Assembly: GCA_003142255.1 (NCBI GenBank)
Contig: PLLO01000011.1
Coordinates: forward strand, 439,597 to 503,596
DNA: 64,000 bases
Direction: 5' to 3'
Source of the DNA: Bacteroidales bacterium
GTDB lineage: Bacteria; Bacteroidota; Bacteroidia; Bacteroidales; VadinHA17
Below are positions 1 to 8,437 of the stretch, piece after piece. The notes below the pieces were generated by a model that did not search any database, was not told where the DNA came from, and saw only the letters and a list, made by a program, of their open reading frames with translations. Within the stretch, counting starts at the first letter, position 1. Every line of letters begins with the position of its first letter. Made by a program: the position numbers and the translations under genes.

Positions 1-42
1 GCATTCCTCCTTCCCCCAATTATTGTCCCCCAGATGCACTGT

Positions 43-124
43 GTCATTCCGAGCGCCAGCGAGGAATCTCCTTCCCACTTCCTGAATATCATCATGTCAT
101 TATGGACGCCAGTGAGGAGTCTCC
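43..124. repeat. Two tandem copies of a dispersed intergenic repeat
   Basis: Two related units lie here, at about 43-72 and 95-124. Each has the pattern CATT-(cc/at)-GAGCG/GGACG-CCAG-(c/t)GAGGA-TCTCC. A diverged relative lies at 29101-29157. Short elements of this kind scatter through intergenic DNA of many Bacteroidota. No coding potential is seen in bases 1-213. Confidence 0.55.
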
Positions 125-213
125 TGGTCCTTTTTGAGTATGGCTAACTACAAGCCAGTAAGCAGGATTCAATATTTTTATTGATTCCCCATAGTCATTA
201 TAGCTTTATCAGC

Positions 214-1557
214 TTAATTAAGGTTGTAAAACTTTACACCGTTATCATGCAGGATCATTTTGGCAACAGTCTTTGCTTCAGATTCAGACAGATAGCCATT
301 TCTGACCTTTTCGATGAGAACATCCGAAACGATCTGTTTTGCTATTAATAAATTGCCATATGTGTTTTCCACACATCTCTGATCACCTCCGAAAGCCATA
401 ATTTTTGATACAGGAACGGCTTCAATCCATTCATTCAGATATCTTTCTGCATATGCCGGCGAGATAGAATAGGTCCAGTTCATATCGATATAAACATTTT
501 TGAAATTTCTTGCCAGAGTCGTAAGTTCACCTCCAAATGGATAGCTGCCATGGAACAGAACAAAGTTTATATCAGGATATTCAGAGAATAAATTAGCAAG
601 TAATCTGGGATCAGAATTATCTATTATATTAATGCCACCCGCCTGGAGCCCTGTATGGAAAGCGACAGGCATTTTATATTTTTCCGCCAGCGCGAGCAAC
701 TGGTGAAGCATGTAATCCTGAAGTGGTTTAGCTTCCTGCGGTGATAACGTAAAGTCTTCATTTCCATTTATCAGCGAATGGAAAACTTTCCTGGCAGTTT
801 CTGGTGTTACATTATCAAAGCTTATAGTACGTTTATAGGAAACATTTATCTTGACTGCCACCATACCTTTTTTCAGAGCACTTTCAAATGCATTTTTAAG
901 CGATTTGACGTAATCTTCCAGAGTATATATAGGCTCAACTTCCATGACAGCAAGCGAATCTATACTATATTTGGTTCTCAGGGTAAGCCAGCTGTTAAAT
1001 CTTTTAGCATAGCGGAAGTAATCATATTTATCTCCTACATTTTCTCCATCCTCAATAACATAATCTATCCTGCACAAATCTTTCAGTACATGATTGAACC
1101 AGTCACCTTCGTATGCTTTCCTGATTTTTAATGAAAGTGTTTCGACTGTGGATTCATTTAAATCGTCAATACCGTACAGGTTTTTAATAGCAAGCAGTAA
1201 AATCCTGTTATACACGGTATTAAATGAATTATTCCAGTAGGGCCTGATTATTTCCCATTTTTCCTTTGGTGCCAGCGGCTCAATAAACAATTGTTTTAAC
1301 GTGGAATCGGGCATCCCTGCAGAAACAAAGCCATCGTAGCTGTTCTGTTGTAAAAGCAATGAGAAATCAAGGAAATTAGTGCTTTTCAACATCTCAGGAT
1401 TGAACATATGCTCATGAGTGTCAAAAATCTTCAGTGTATCTACATAATCTTTAATACGTTGCTCATATCCAGGGTTCAATGATGTTTTTATCTGTTCCTG
1501 AGTCTCTGTTGAGATAATTACAGTCAAAAGAATAATCATTGAAATACGGAATCTCAT
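214..1557 (-). CDS. Secreted amidohydrolase-superfamily protein (metal-dependent hydrolase, TIM barrel)
   Basis: A 447-residue protein with a hydrophobic N-terminal segment (residues 5-16) that reads as a signal peptide, so it probably acts in the periplasm. The amidohydrolase metal-binding HxH motif is H48-E-H50. Later metal-ligand-like segments are FHTG, FHGSYPFGG and a final GGDQR aspartate near residue 385. The layout fits the Amidohydro_2 group, related to uronate isomerases and acid decarboxylases rather than to dihydroorotases. The substrate cannot be read from sequence. Neighbouring pectin-active genes make a sugar acid or lactone plausible, but that is inference. It is co-oriented with the enolase-superfamily gene upstream, with a gap of about 180 bp. 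Confidence 0.75.
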   Translation of the reverse strand: MRFRISMIILLTVIISTETQEQIKTSLNPGYEQRIKDYVDTLKIFDTHEHMFNPEMLKSTNFLDFSLLLQQNSYDGFVSAGMPDSTLKQLFIEPLAPKEKWEIIRPYWNNSFNTVYNRILLLAIKNLYGIDDLNESTVETLSLKIRKAYEGDWFNHVLKDLCRIDYVIEDGENVGDKYDYFRYAKRFNSWLTLRTKYSIDSLAVMEVEPIYTLEDYVKSLKNAFESALKKGMVAVKINVSYKRTISFDNVTPETARKVFHSLINGNEDFTLSPQEAKPLQDYMLHQLLALAEKYKMPVAFHTGLQAGGINIIDNSDPRLLANLFSEYPDINFVLFHGSYPFGGELTTLARNFKNVYIDMNWTYSISPAYAERYLNEWIEAVPVSKIMAFGGDQRCVENTYGNLLIAKQIVSDVLIEKVRNGYLSESEAKTVAKMILHDNGVKFYNLN

Positions 1558-1740
1558 AAAGACTAGATAAATCAGTTTAGCAAAACCTTCCGAACTTTAT
1601 TATTCCTTTTCATGAATATGTCTTTGGCTCCAGGTTCGTCAAATGTGCCAAAATTTTGCTATTATTCAGATCATTAAAATTCTACTGCAAATTAGACCGA
1701 AATGGGAGATGACTTATTCCCGGTTAAGTTTATTTAACCT

Positions 1741-2997
1741 TTAAATTTTAACAACGATGTGTTTTTTAATGTACTCCGGATCAATCTCAATTCCCAATCC
1801 CGGACCTGAGGGTACTGTCACAACTCCGTCATCGCTTGATAAAGTTGAAGTTGAGCATGTGAACGGTAATTCATCGTTAAAACCTTTGAATTCATGGAAT
1901 GGTCCAGCGTTGGGAATAGACGAAGCAAAGTGCATCATATAAAGATATCCAAGACCTGAACCGGAGATGTGAGGGGTACACTTTTTACCGAATGCTTCAG
2001 CCATCCTTGCTACTTTCACAGATCTGACCATTCCTCCAAAATAGAACATATCAGGCTGAACAACCTGGAGAGCGTCATTTGCAATGAGCCAGCGGAAGGC
2101 ATGAATACTTGCCTCCTGTTCTCCTCCGGCTATTGGTATTTTAAGAGCATCCCTGACTTGCAGTGTTTCCTCGTACCAGTCAAACGGCACCGGCTCCTCA
2201 TAAAATGCATAATGATACTCTTCCATTAACCTGCCGATCCTGATAGCTTCATCAGCAGTATAGGAACCGTTTGAATCGGCATAAATAATCATCTTGTCCC
2301 CGAAAGTCTTCCTTACCAGCGGGATGAGCTTTTCACTCCGGCCAGAAGGTGATTCGAAATTGTTACTCATTCTTCCGCCGACTTTGAATTTCAATGCTTT
2401 GGCCTTCGATTCCCCGACTTCTTTGAGCAAATGTTCAATCGTAACTTCTGGTGTGATTCCCCGTTCTCCGTTTGCCTGGTAAACGGCAATCTTCCTGTTA
2501 TGTATCTCTCCGATAAGCTTGCCAATTGATTTTCCTGATATTCTGCCGAGCATATCGAGGATTGCAAATTCGATTGTAGCCAGAGGTACCCAAAGGGCAA
2601 GACTCTGCATCTTGTAATTGCTCTGGTAAACATATGCTTCATCAATGAGCTTCTCAAGATCACGGGCATCTTTACCAATGAAGAGAGGTTGAAGCCGTTT
2701 TACAAATATCGGGTACAGGGAGACCATCTGGTCATTGTTTGCTACCGCGATCCCTGTTGCACCATCTTTGGACCTGACCCTGCATAAAAAAGTGTTCTTA
2801 AGTCTTAAAAGTTCCAGAGTTTCAATAATTACCGGTGTTTTGAAAAGTTCATTTTTTAAAACAGGTTTACTGATTATTTCATCAAGCGCAGCATAATTTT
2901 CCTTAAGATCTTTCTTCTTTGAGGAAATAGAGGGCAATGCTGCACCAAAGCCTGCAGCTACTGAAGTTGATATGAATGTTCGGCGATCTGTTTTCAT
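1741..2997 (-). CDS. Exported enolase-superfamily enzyme (mandelate racemase / sugar-acid dehydratase type)
   Basis: 418 residues. The N-terminus carries a Tat-like signal (RRTFIS then a short hydrophobic stretch, residues 5-20). The mandelate racemase/muconate-lactonizing fold is supported by the catalytic KxK pair K203/K205, metal ligands near D241 (ADSNG), E267/E268 (YEEPVP) and E293 (GGEQ), D316 and the general base region H343 (TPHISG). Family members dehydrate aldonic or uronic acids such as galactonate, or racemise alpha-hydroxy acids. Which reaction is used here is unknown. A Tat-exported member suggests acid-sugar chemistry in the periplasm. It lies directly downstream of the pectate lyase gene on the same strand, so a role on pectin-derived acids is reasonable inference. 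Confidence 0.85.
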   Translation of the reverse strand: MKTDRRTFISTSVAAGFGAALPSISSKKKDLKENYAALDEIISKPVLKNELFKTPVIIETLELLRLKNTFLCRVRSKDGATGIAVANNDQMVSLYPIFVKRLQPLFIGKDARDLEKLIDEAYVYQSNYKMQSLALWVPLATIEFAILDMLGRISGKSIGKLIGEIHNRKIAVYQANGERGITPEVTIEHLLKEVGESKAKALKFKVGGRMSNNFESPSGRSEKLIPLVRKTFGDKMIIYADSNGSYTADEAIRIGRLMEEYHYAFYEEPVPFDWYEETLQVRDALKIPIAGGEQEASIHAFRWLIANDALQVVQPDMFYFGGMVRSVKVARMAEAFGKKCTPHISGSGLGYLYMMHFASSIPNAGPFHEFKGFNDELPFTCSTSTLSSDDGVVTVPSGPGLGIEIDPEYIKKHIVVKI

Positions 2998-3019
2998 AGG
3001 TTAATATTTATTATTGAGT

Positions 3020-3104
3020 TACTCTACCCCCTTCCCGGCCTTCCCCCACGGGGGAATGAGTTGGTTTAACATTTCCCCCTTGGGGGAAAATGAAAGGGGG
3101 TATA
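3020..3104. repeat. GC-rich palindromic dispersed repeat (C5/G5 hairpins)
   Basis: The spacer between the dehydratase and the pectate lyase contains hairpins built from CCCCC/GGGGG arms (TTCCCCCACGGGGGAA and TTTCCCCCTTGGGGGAAA), flanked by outer arms TACCCCCTT and GAAAGGGGGTA. A second copy is at 36592-36681. This is a non-coding dispersed element that could act as an RNA hairpin between the two genes. Confidence 0.65.
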
Positions 3105-3115
3105 TGGTCGTGGGT

Positions 3116-4201
3116 CTATTTCACCCATTTTGCTTTCCATGCAGGATAGAGTTCGAGGATCTCCCTTGGGGCATCAGTGTACCAGTTGTACCCGGTTCTT
3201 CTTTCATAACCTATCTCAGCAAGGGTTTGCTTTTTGATTCCATCCCTGTCGCAGAAATATGGAAGTTCGGTATCGAGATCATAGAACCGGCCCCAGAGAT
3301 CGCCTGCATTCGGATCTTCAACTACCCTTCTGTCGGGCTTACCGTCACTGTTTTTGAAGTATTCTATCCGGCAATGTTTTACCCTGTGTGAATCGAGCCA
3401 TTCCACGGCACCGTTTACGGCTTTGATTACATCAGGTGTCGGCTTCTCGATCTCCATGAGCATTTTTATCAGTCCGCATGACTCTGCACCGCTGAATGAT
3501 GGCAATTCGTATGAGCGGGCTTTGGCAGGCAGCAATGTATTCTCATCATGCTGAGCACACCATACGGTTGGCTTCCCTTTGACAACTATCTGCGTCTTAA
3601 GGATGCATTTAATTCCCTTTTCATATGCTTTCCTTGAATCACTTATTTCCTTCGCGGTGACAATTGATTCATACAAAGGCTTCCTGTTAAAAATATCCTT
3701 CAGCAGCTCAAGCAGGTTATATGTTGCATTGTCGTTAAAGGTAATGTGGGTATAATAACCCTTCCGCAAAGGGTAGAACATTGGCCAGCCTCCATTCTTG
3801 TATTGGGCATCGAGTATAAACTTCAATCCCCGGTCGAAAGAATTTTTATAGGAAGGGGTCTTTGTTTTGCTATACATCCTGGCAAGGAACTTCATCTCTG
3901 TGGTAGTAGCATCGTTATCGAAGATAGCATCATTGAGCCCTTTTTCATCGTTGATTTTGGCTTTCTCAGGATCCGTCAGAGGCTTATGAAGAGGCAGGTT
4001 CTTTGGCCATCCTCCAATATCACGCTGATAAAGAAGTATATTTTCTGCAACCCTTACTGACTCATCCGATCCGTACCATTCATCCGGCATCTGTGTCGCA
4101 ACATATTTCCATGGCAGCTGGCTGATGGGAACCTGTGATGAGGCAATGAATGAGTTTAAAAAGAATATTGCTCCTGCAAGAGCTAAACTGATTTTGGATT
4201 T
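3116..4201 (-). CDS. Secreted pectate lyase, polysaccharide lyase family 10 type
   Basis: About 361 residues from the chosen start. An in-frame ATG lies 33 bp upstream (4234), but the ATG at 4201 begins a clean signal peptide (MKSK, a hydrophobic run, then SSQ), so it is preferred. Family-10-type pectate lyase features are NGGWP near residue 137, TFNDNATYN, WCAQHD, the motif RSYELPSFSGAES and RRTGYNWY near the C-terminus. These enzymes cleave de-esterified homogalacturonan by calcium-assisted beta-elimination, with an Asp/Arg-rich active site. It should act in the periplasm or on the cell surface. It sits between the agarase-like hydrolase and the enolase-superfamily gene on the same strand, which suggests a small pectin-handling cluster. 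Confidence 0.9.
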   Translation of the reverse strand, partial: KSKISLALAGAIFFLNSFIASSQVPISQLPWKYVATQMPDEWYGSDESVRVAENILLYQRDIGGWPKNLPLHKPLTDPEKAKINDEKGLNDAIFDNDATTTEMKFLARMYSKTKTPSYKNSFDRGLKFILDAQYKNGGWPMFYPLRKGYYTHITFNDNATYNLLELLKDIFNRKPLYESIVTAKEISDSRKAYEKGIKCILKTQIVVKGKPTVWCAQHDENTLLPAKARSYELPSFSGAESCGLIKMLMEIEKPTPDVIKAVNGAVEWLDSHRVKHCRIEYFKNSDGKPDRRVVEDPNAGDLWGRFYDLDTELPYFCDRDGIKKQTLAEIGYERRTGYNWYTDAPREILELYPAWKAKWVK

Positions 4202-4264
4202 CATAAGATTTTTATTTATAGCTGAATATAACATTTCCGTACTCCTTCCACCCTGTTCTGGTGC

Positions 4265-5689
4265 TTAATCATGTTTGTCAAAATAGTTAATAATATTATA
4301 AACCTGGGTATTCAGTTTTTTCATGAGTTCCAACATCGGTGTCCATACTTCGTAAAGATTATTCACTATCCCCTTGTTTGAATCTGTATTGGATGGATCA
4401 ACACCGGTTTCAGTGGGGTCATTATCCTGGTACTTAAAATAATGCCAGCCAACACAGTTATTTGATTCAAGTAATGCAAGATTATAATTCTGGTAAAAAA
4501 GCCCGCGGTCCTTCTGGGTTTTAACTATCCATCCGGCACCGCTTTGGTTTGGCATTCCGGAATCTTCACCTTTTGTATAATATTCAGTAATGATAAATGG
4601 CCGGCCGGACCATTTTGTCCAGTTTGCCATATCAGCCGAATCGGGTGTCCATTTATTATAATAATTGATTGAAATTATATCCAGATATTTTCCGGCTGTT
4701 TTCATGAATTCAGGATCATTTTTTTCACTGCTGTTAAATCTTGCTCCGATATACATATGGTTCGTATCATATTTTTTCAGCGCCTTTGAAACTGCCGAGA
4801 AATACCTGTCTGCCACCTCTGCCAGAAATAACTCGCGATACCTGTCAGTGATCTGTTCCTTAGTGATTCCCTGGTCCCCAATCCATTTTACTGCTGCAAT
4901 ATGTCCGGGATCTTTTTCGGGGAGAGCCAGATAATTATCAAGTGACTTTAATTTGAAAGGCATCTCATTATCTGAAAAGTAGCCGAACAGGTTAGGATCG
5001 TCCTTATATGCAGCAGCTTGTTTCGCATGACTATCGCAAAAGGTTTCCCACCCCGGGTCGAAAACGAAAATTGCATCACCAGGGTAGCCGGTATGCCCTG
5101 GTTGCTGGTAAGTTCCTCCTCGCTCTTTTCCGTAGCTGCTCATGAAATTCCAGTTGATGGTATATCCAAATGGTTTATCAGATTTAGAGTTAGACCTGAT
5201 AATTGCTTTATAATCGGACCATGAACCGGCGCAATTGAATCCATTTTCCTGCAGCATGTTAATGGTCTTCAGGATCCACTCCTCAGGAGTACCGAATTTA
5301 TTCTTAACGGCTTGCTTGTTTCTGTCTGAACCGCCCATACTGACGCTGTTAAGGGCAACATTGAAATACTGGTATCCTTCCGGATCGATGCACCACCAGC
5401 GGTCACCGATTTTTTCGACATGGAAAAACCCTGTCGATGAAACACGTCTTTTAGTCCATCCTCCGTATTTGCTCAGAGCTTCTGGTTTTTTTGACAGTTT
5501 ATAGCCTGCCAGCGATTCGAGAGTTCTGGTTTTGAAAGGTTCGTACGGCTTGTAGGTTACAGTTCCGTCAGCATTGGAAGTTCTGCGCCGGGCCTCAACA
5601 TTTAAATATTTCTGAATGTGTTTTGGCTGTGCGGTAGCGCCTCCGGATGCGAGCAGAATTAACAGAATTGCATTGAGGAGATATTTCAT
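4265..5689 (-). CDS. Secreted clan GH-A glycoside hydrolase, agarase-like (GH50/GH86-type)
   Basis: 474 residues with a signal peptide (residues 1-20, ending ATAQ). The expected pair of clan GH-A glutamates is visible: the acid/base in GYFSDNEMPF and the nucleophile in PFIITEYYTKG. The segments GAGWIVKTQKDRG and VGWHYFKYQDND strongly resemble proteins annotated as beta-agarases. Some relatives act on other galactose-containing polymers, so agar is not a safe substrate prediction in a pectin-rich neighbourhood. The upstream spacer (5690-6030, 341 bp) holds a palindromic repeat and the divergent start of the isomerase gene at 6031. The fold and catalytic class are likely; the substrate is uncertain. 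Confidence 0.75.
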   Translation of the reverse strand: MKYLLNAILLILLASGGATAQPKHIQKYLNVEARRRTSNADGTVTYKPYEPFKTRTLESLAGYKLSKKPEALSKYGGWTKRRVSSTGFFHVEKIGDRWWCIDPEGYQYFNVALNSVSMGGSDRNKQAVKNKFGTPEEWILKTINMLQENGFNCAGSWSDYKAIIRSNSKSDKPFGYTINWNFMSSYGKERGGTYQQPGHTGYPGDAIFVFDPGWETFCDSHAKQAAAYKDDPNLFGYFSDNEMPFKLKSLDNYLALPEKDPGHIAAVKWIGDQGITKEQITDRYRELFLAEVADRYFSAVSKALKKYDTNHMYIGARFNSSEKNDPEFMKTAGKYLDIISINYYNKWTPDSADMANWTKWSGRPFIITEYYTKGEDSGMPNQSGAGWIVKTQKDRGLFYQNYNLALLESNNCVGWHYFKYQDNDPTETGVDPSNTDSNKGIVNNLYEVWTPMLELMKKLNTQVYNIINYFDKHD

Positions 5690-5892
5690 TATACTTATTT
5701 CAATCCATCAAAATTATACAATTATTAAGTCTGGCTCTCAACAGGAAACCGTATATCATGGAATTAAGAAAATTTAACTTTTCGGAATTTATTTCAGTTT
5801 TGAAGGTTCTCTTTTAAACTATAATTGCCACGATTGTAGAATTATTGATACATATGGCTCTTTCTGGAACTATCGTTGCCACGAATGTGACA

Positions 5893-5970
5893 TTATATGA
5901 ATAACCCCCGGTGCAACCGGGGGTTGCAGGCTTGCCTGCTGATCTCAAGCCCTGAAAGGGCTTAATATAT
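5893..5970. repeat. REP-like palindromic element, copy A
   Basis: Two hairpins lie side by side: AACCCCCGG-tgcaa-CCGGGGGTT and AAGCCCTGAAAGGGCTT followed by AATAT. Related copies are at 39245-39354, 43892-43985 and 44696-44738, all intergenic. The two-hairpin layout resembles REP elements mobilised by RAYT/IS200-like transposases, but no such transposase gene is in the window. Nothing else is seen in the 5690-6030 spacer. Confidence 0.7.
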
Positions 5971-6030
5971 TTCAAAATAAACTCTGTAAATAAATTCTTA
6001 TATTTCGTAAAATTCTTAAACCTGTTCAAA

Positions 6031-6939
6031 ATGAAAAATCACAAATTATTATTTATTGCACTGATACTTCTGTCAGCCGGAATTATGTCAGTAGCCTTGT
6101 ATTCTTGCAAAACCGTCAAACCGGCTGCTTCATCGAAACATGTGACAACGTTTCAGAAGAACCTTGGTCTCCAGCTCTATTCCATTCGCGATTCAATAAT
6201 GAGAAATGTTCCTGCCGCAATCGAAAAAGTAGCAAAAATGGGATACAAATTTGTTGAGCCCGCAAATTATGCCAATGGCAAGATCTATGGGATGGATCCC
6301 GTGGCATTTAAGGAGCTCTGCAATAAAAACGGCATGTCTGTTCTCAGCTCGCATGTAAGCCTGCCACTGCCTTCTGCCGCTGACTGGGATAAGGCTATGG
6401 CATGGTGGGACGTTTGCATAGATACTCATGTAGCTGCCGGTTGTAAATTCCTGGTTCAGCCCTCAATGGGAGGCGATGCTTACAAGGATATCAATGTTCT
6501 GAAGAAATATTGCGATTATTTCAATGCCATTGGAGCAAAATGCAATGCTAAAGGTCTCCGTTTTGGTTATCATAATCATGCCAATGAGTTCTCGACAAAT
6601 CTTGAAGGACAGCCAATCTTCGATTTCATGCTTAAAAATACCGATCCTTCAAAAGTGATGTTCGAGATGGATCTTTACTGGGTCGTTGAGGGAGGAGCAA
6701 ACCCTGTGGATTATTTCAATAAATATCCCGGACGCTTTGAACTATGGCATATTAAAGACAAGGAAGAGATAGGTGCAAGCGGCAAGATGGATTTTAATGC
6801 AATATGGGGAGCAGCAAAACAGTCTGGAATGAAGTACGGCGTTGTCGAAGTTGAGAGATATAATTTCGATGAGTATACAAGCTGCAAGAAGAGCATCGAC
6901 TTTTTAAATGCTGCTTCTTTTGTAGTAATGCCAAAATAG
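6031..6939 (+). CDS. Lipoprotein sugar phosphate isomerase/epimerase-like TIM-barrel protein
   Basis: 302 residues. The N-terminus is a lipoprotein signal with lipobox LYSC (C26), so the mature protein is membrane-anchored. From residue 45 the sequence follows the xylose isomerase-like TIM barrel: LGLQLYSIRD, MGYKFVEPA, FGYHNHANEF, MFEMDLYWVVEGG and WHIKDKE, which supply the usual metal-binding Glu/Asp/His set. The family includes sugar isomerases, epimerases and 3-keto-sugar hydratases. An exported copy cannot use phosphorylated sugars, so a free sugar or keto-sugar is the more likely substrate. Two further exported family members are in the window (30200 and 38279). It precedes the GH27 and GH31 genes on the same strand, 110 bp upstream of GH27. 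Confidence 0.88.
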   Translation: MKNHKLLFIALILLSAGIMSVALYSCKTVKPAASSKHVTTFQKNLGLQLYSIRDSIMRNVPAAIEKVAKMGYKFVEPANYANGKIYGMDPVAFKELCNKNGMSVLSSHVSLPLPSAADWDKAMAWWDVCIDTHVAAGCKFLVQPSMGGDAYKDINVLKKYCDYFNAIGAKCNAKGLRFGYHNHANEFSTNLEGQPIFDFMLKNTDPSKVMFEMDLYWVVEGGANPVDYFNKYPGRFELWHIKDKEEIGASGKMDFNAIWGAAKQSGMKYGVVEVERYNFDEYTSCKKSIDFLNAASFVVMPK

Positions 6940-7049
6940 ATCATGAAGCAAAGGATCGAGGATTCGCTACTCTTTCCACTTCTTTTTGTCAGCTGTCTAA
7001 ACAGGTTTTATACTCTAAAAGTGGTATAAGCTGAAAAACAATTGACTTT

Positions 7050-8417
7050 ATGCGTTCATCTCTTGTTATAATTTTCTCATGGATTCTTCTTACCGGTGTC
7101 AATTGCCAGTCAGGGAGAGTTACGGGTAAGAAGAATGATAGCCTGGCGTTCCATAAATGGGCTCCGGAACCGCCCATGGGATGGAATAGCTGGGATTGCT
7201 TTGGCCCTACTGTTAAGGAAGATGAGGTCAGGGCAAATGCCGATTATATGGCTTCCCATCTTAAGAAATTCGGATGGAAATATATAGTTGTCGATATACG
7301 CTGGTATGTCGAAAATGATAAATCAGGCGGCTATAACCAGACTGACCCAAAATATGTAATAGACGAATATGGACGATTGCAGCCTGCCGTGAACCGGTTC
7401 CCTTCCTCATCCGACGGAAAAGGATTTAAACCCCTGGCTGATTATATTCATGGAAAGGGTCTTAAATTTGGTATTCATGTTATGCGCGGCATTCCGGTGC
7501 TGGCAGTCAATAACAATCTTCCGGTATTGGGTACAAATGTTACAGCAAGAGATATAAGCTCGGCCGAAGGACAGTGCCCCTGGCTAAGGGATATGTACAC
7601 GGTCTCAGCCGGAAAAACAGGTGCTCAGGAATACTATAACTCAATAATCGGCCTCTATGCTTCATGGGGTGTGGATTTTCTGAAAATTGATGATCTCTCT
7701 TCTCCTTATCATTCTGAGGAGATTGAAATGATAAGGAAGGCTATCGACCGGTGCGGAAGAGAAATTGTACTGAGCATGTCTCCCGGACCGACTCCTGTTG
7801 AACGGATCAGCCATATTAAGCAAAACGCAAATATGTGGCGTACCGTCGATGATTTCTGGGACAACTGGAAACAGTTGAAGCATCAATTTGAAGTATTTGA
7901 AAGATGGGCACCTTATGTTGCAGCAGGCTCATGGCCTGATGGAGATATGCTGCCTCTTGGGCATATTGGCATCCGTGCTGAAAGAGGAAAAGACAGAGTT
8001 TCCGGGTTTACTAAAGATGAACAATATACGGTGATGACCCTCTTTGCCGTTTTCCGTTCCCCCCTGATGTTTGGGGGAAATCTTCCTGATAATGATGAAT
8101 TTACCCTGTCTCTTATAACAAACAGGGACGTAATTGAATTGAACCGGCATTCTATAAACAATAAACAACTATTCAGAAATGGTGATTTGATTGCCTGGAC
8201 TGCCGATGATCCGGAAACCGGTGACAAATACCTGGCACTTTTTAATGCCTCCGACACGGTAAATCCTGTTGAGATGTCAGTGAAGTTTGAGCAGCTTGGT
8301 TTATCAGGAACACATTCCGTTAAAGATCTCTGGACAGGAGAAAAGCTCGGAAGATTTACAAACGCGTTTGCCCGCACTATTAATCATCACGGTGCAGGAC
8401 TTTACAGGATACATTAA
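7050..8417 (+). CDS. GH27 family glycosidase, probable alpha-galactosidase
   Basis: 455 residues with an N-terminal export signal (residues 1-20). The sequence GVNC before Q20 could be a weak lipobox, so surface anchoring is possible. Family signatures are PPMGWNSWD (residues 41-49), the nucleophile region FLKIDDL with D214, and the acid/base region WRTVDDFWDNW with D268. A C-terminal beta-sandwich-like region follows (about 350-455). GH27 enzymes release terminal alpha-linked D-galactose, and some act on beta-L-arabinopyranose, by a retaining mechanism. It is 20 bp from the GH31 gene downstream, so the two are probably co-transcribed. Confidence 0.92.
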   Translation: MRSSLVIIFSWILLTGVNCQSGRVTGKKNDSLAFHKWAPEPPMGWNSWDCFGPTVKEDEVRANADYMASHLKKFGWKYIVVDIRWYVENDKSGGYNQTDPKYVIDEYGRLQPAVNRFPSSSDGKGFKPLADYIHGKGLKFGIHVMRGIPVLAVNNNLPVLGTNVTARDISSAEGQCPWLRDMYTVSAGKTGAQEYYNSIIGLYASWGVDFLKIDDLSSPYHSEEIEMIRKAIDRCGREIVLSMSPGPTPVERISHIKQNANMWRTVDDFWDNWKQLKHQFEVFERWAPYVAAGSWPDGDMLPLGHIGIRAERGKDRVSGFTKDEQYTVMTLFAVFRSPLMFGGNLPDNDEFTLSLITNRDVIELNRHSINNKQLFRNGDLIAWTADDPETGDKYLALFNASDTVNPVEMSVKFEQLGLSGTHSVKDLWTGEKLGRFTNAFARTINHHGAGLYRIH

Positions 8418-8437
8418 AATAACCTAAATCAATTTCA

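Noticed and set aside
778-1131. 117-codon plus-strand ORF inside the amidohydrolase gene
   Set aside because: Antisense shadow; the amidohydrolase has metal-ligand motifs across this region.
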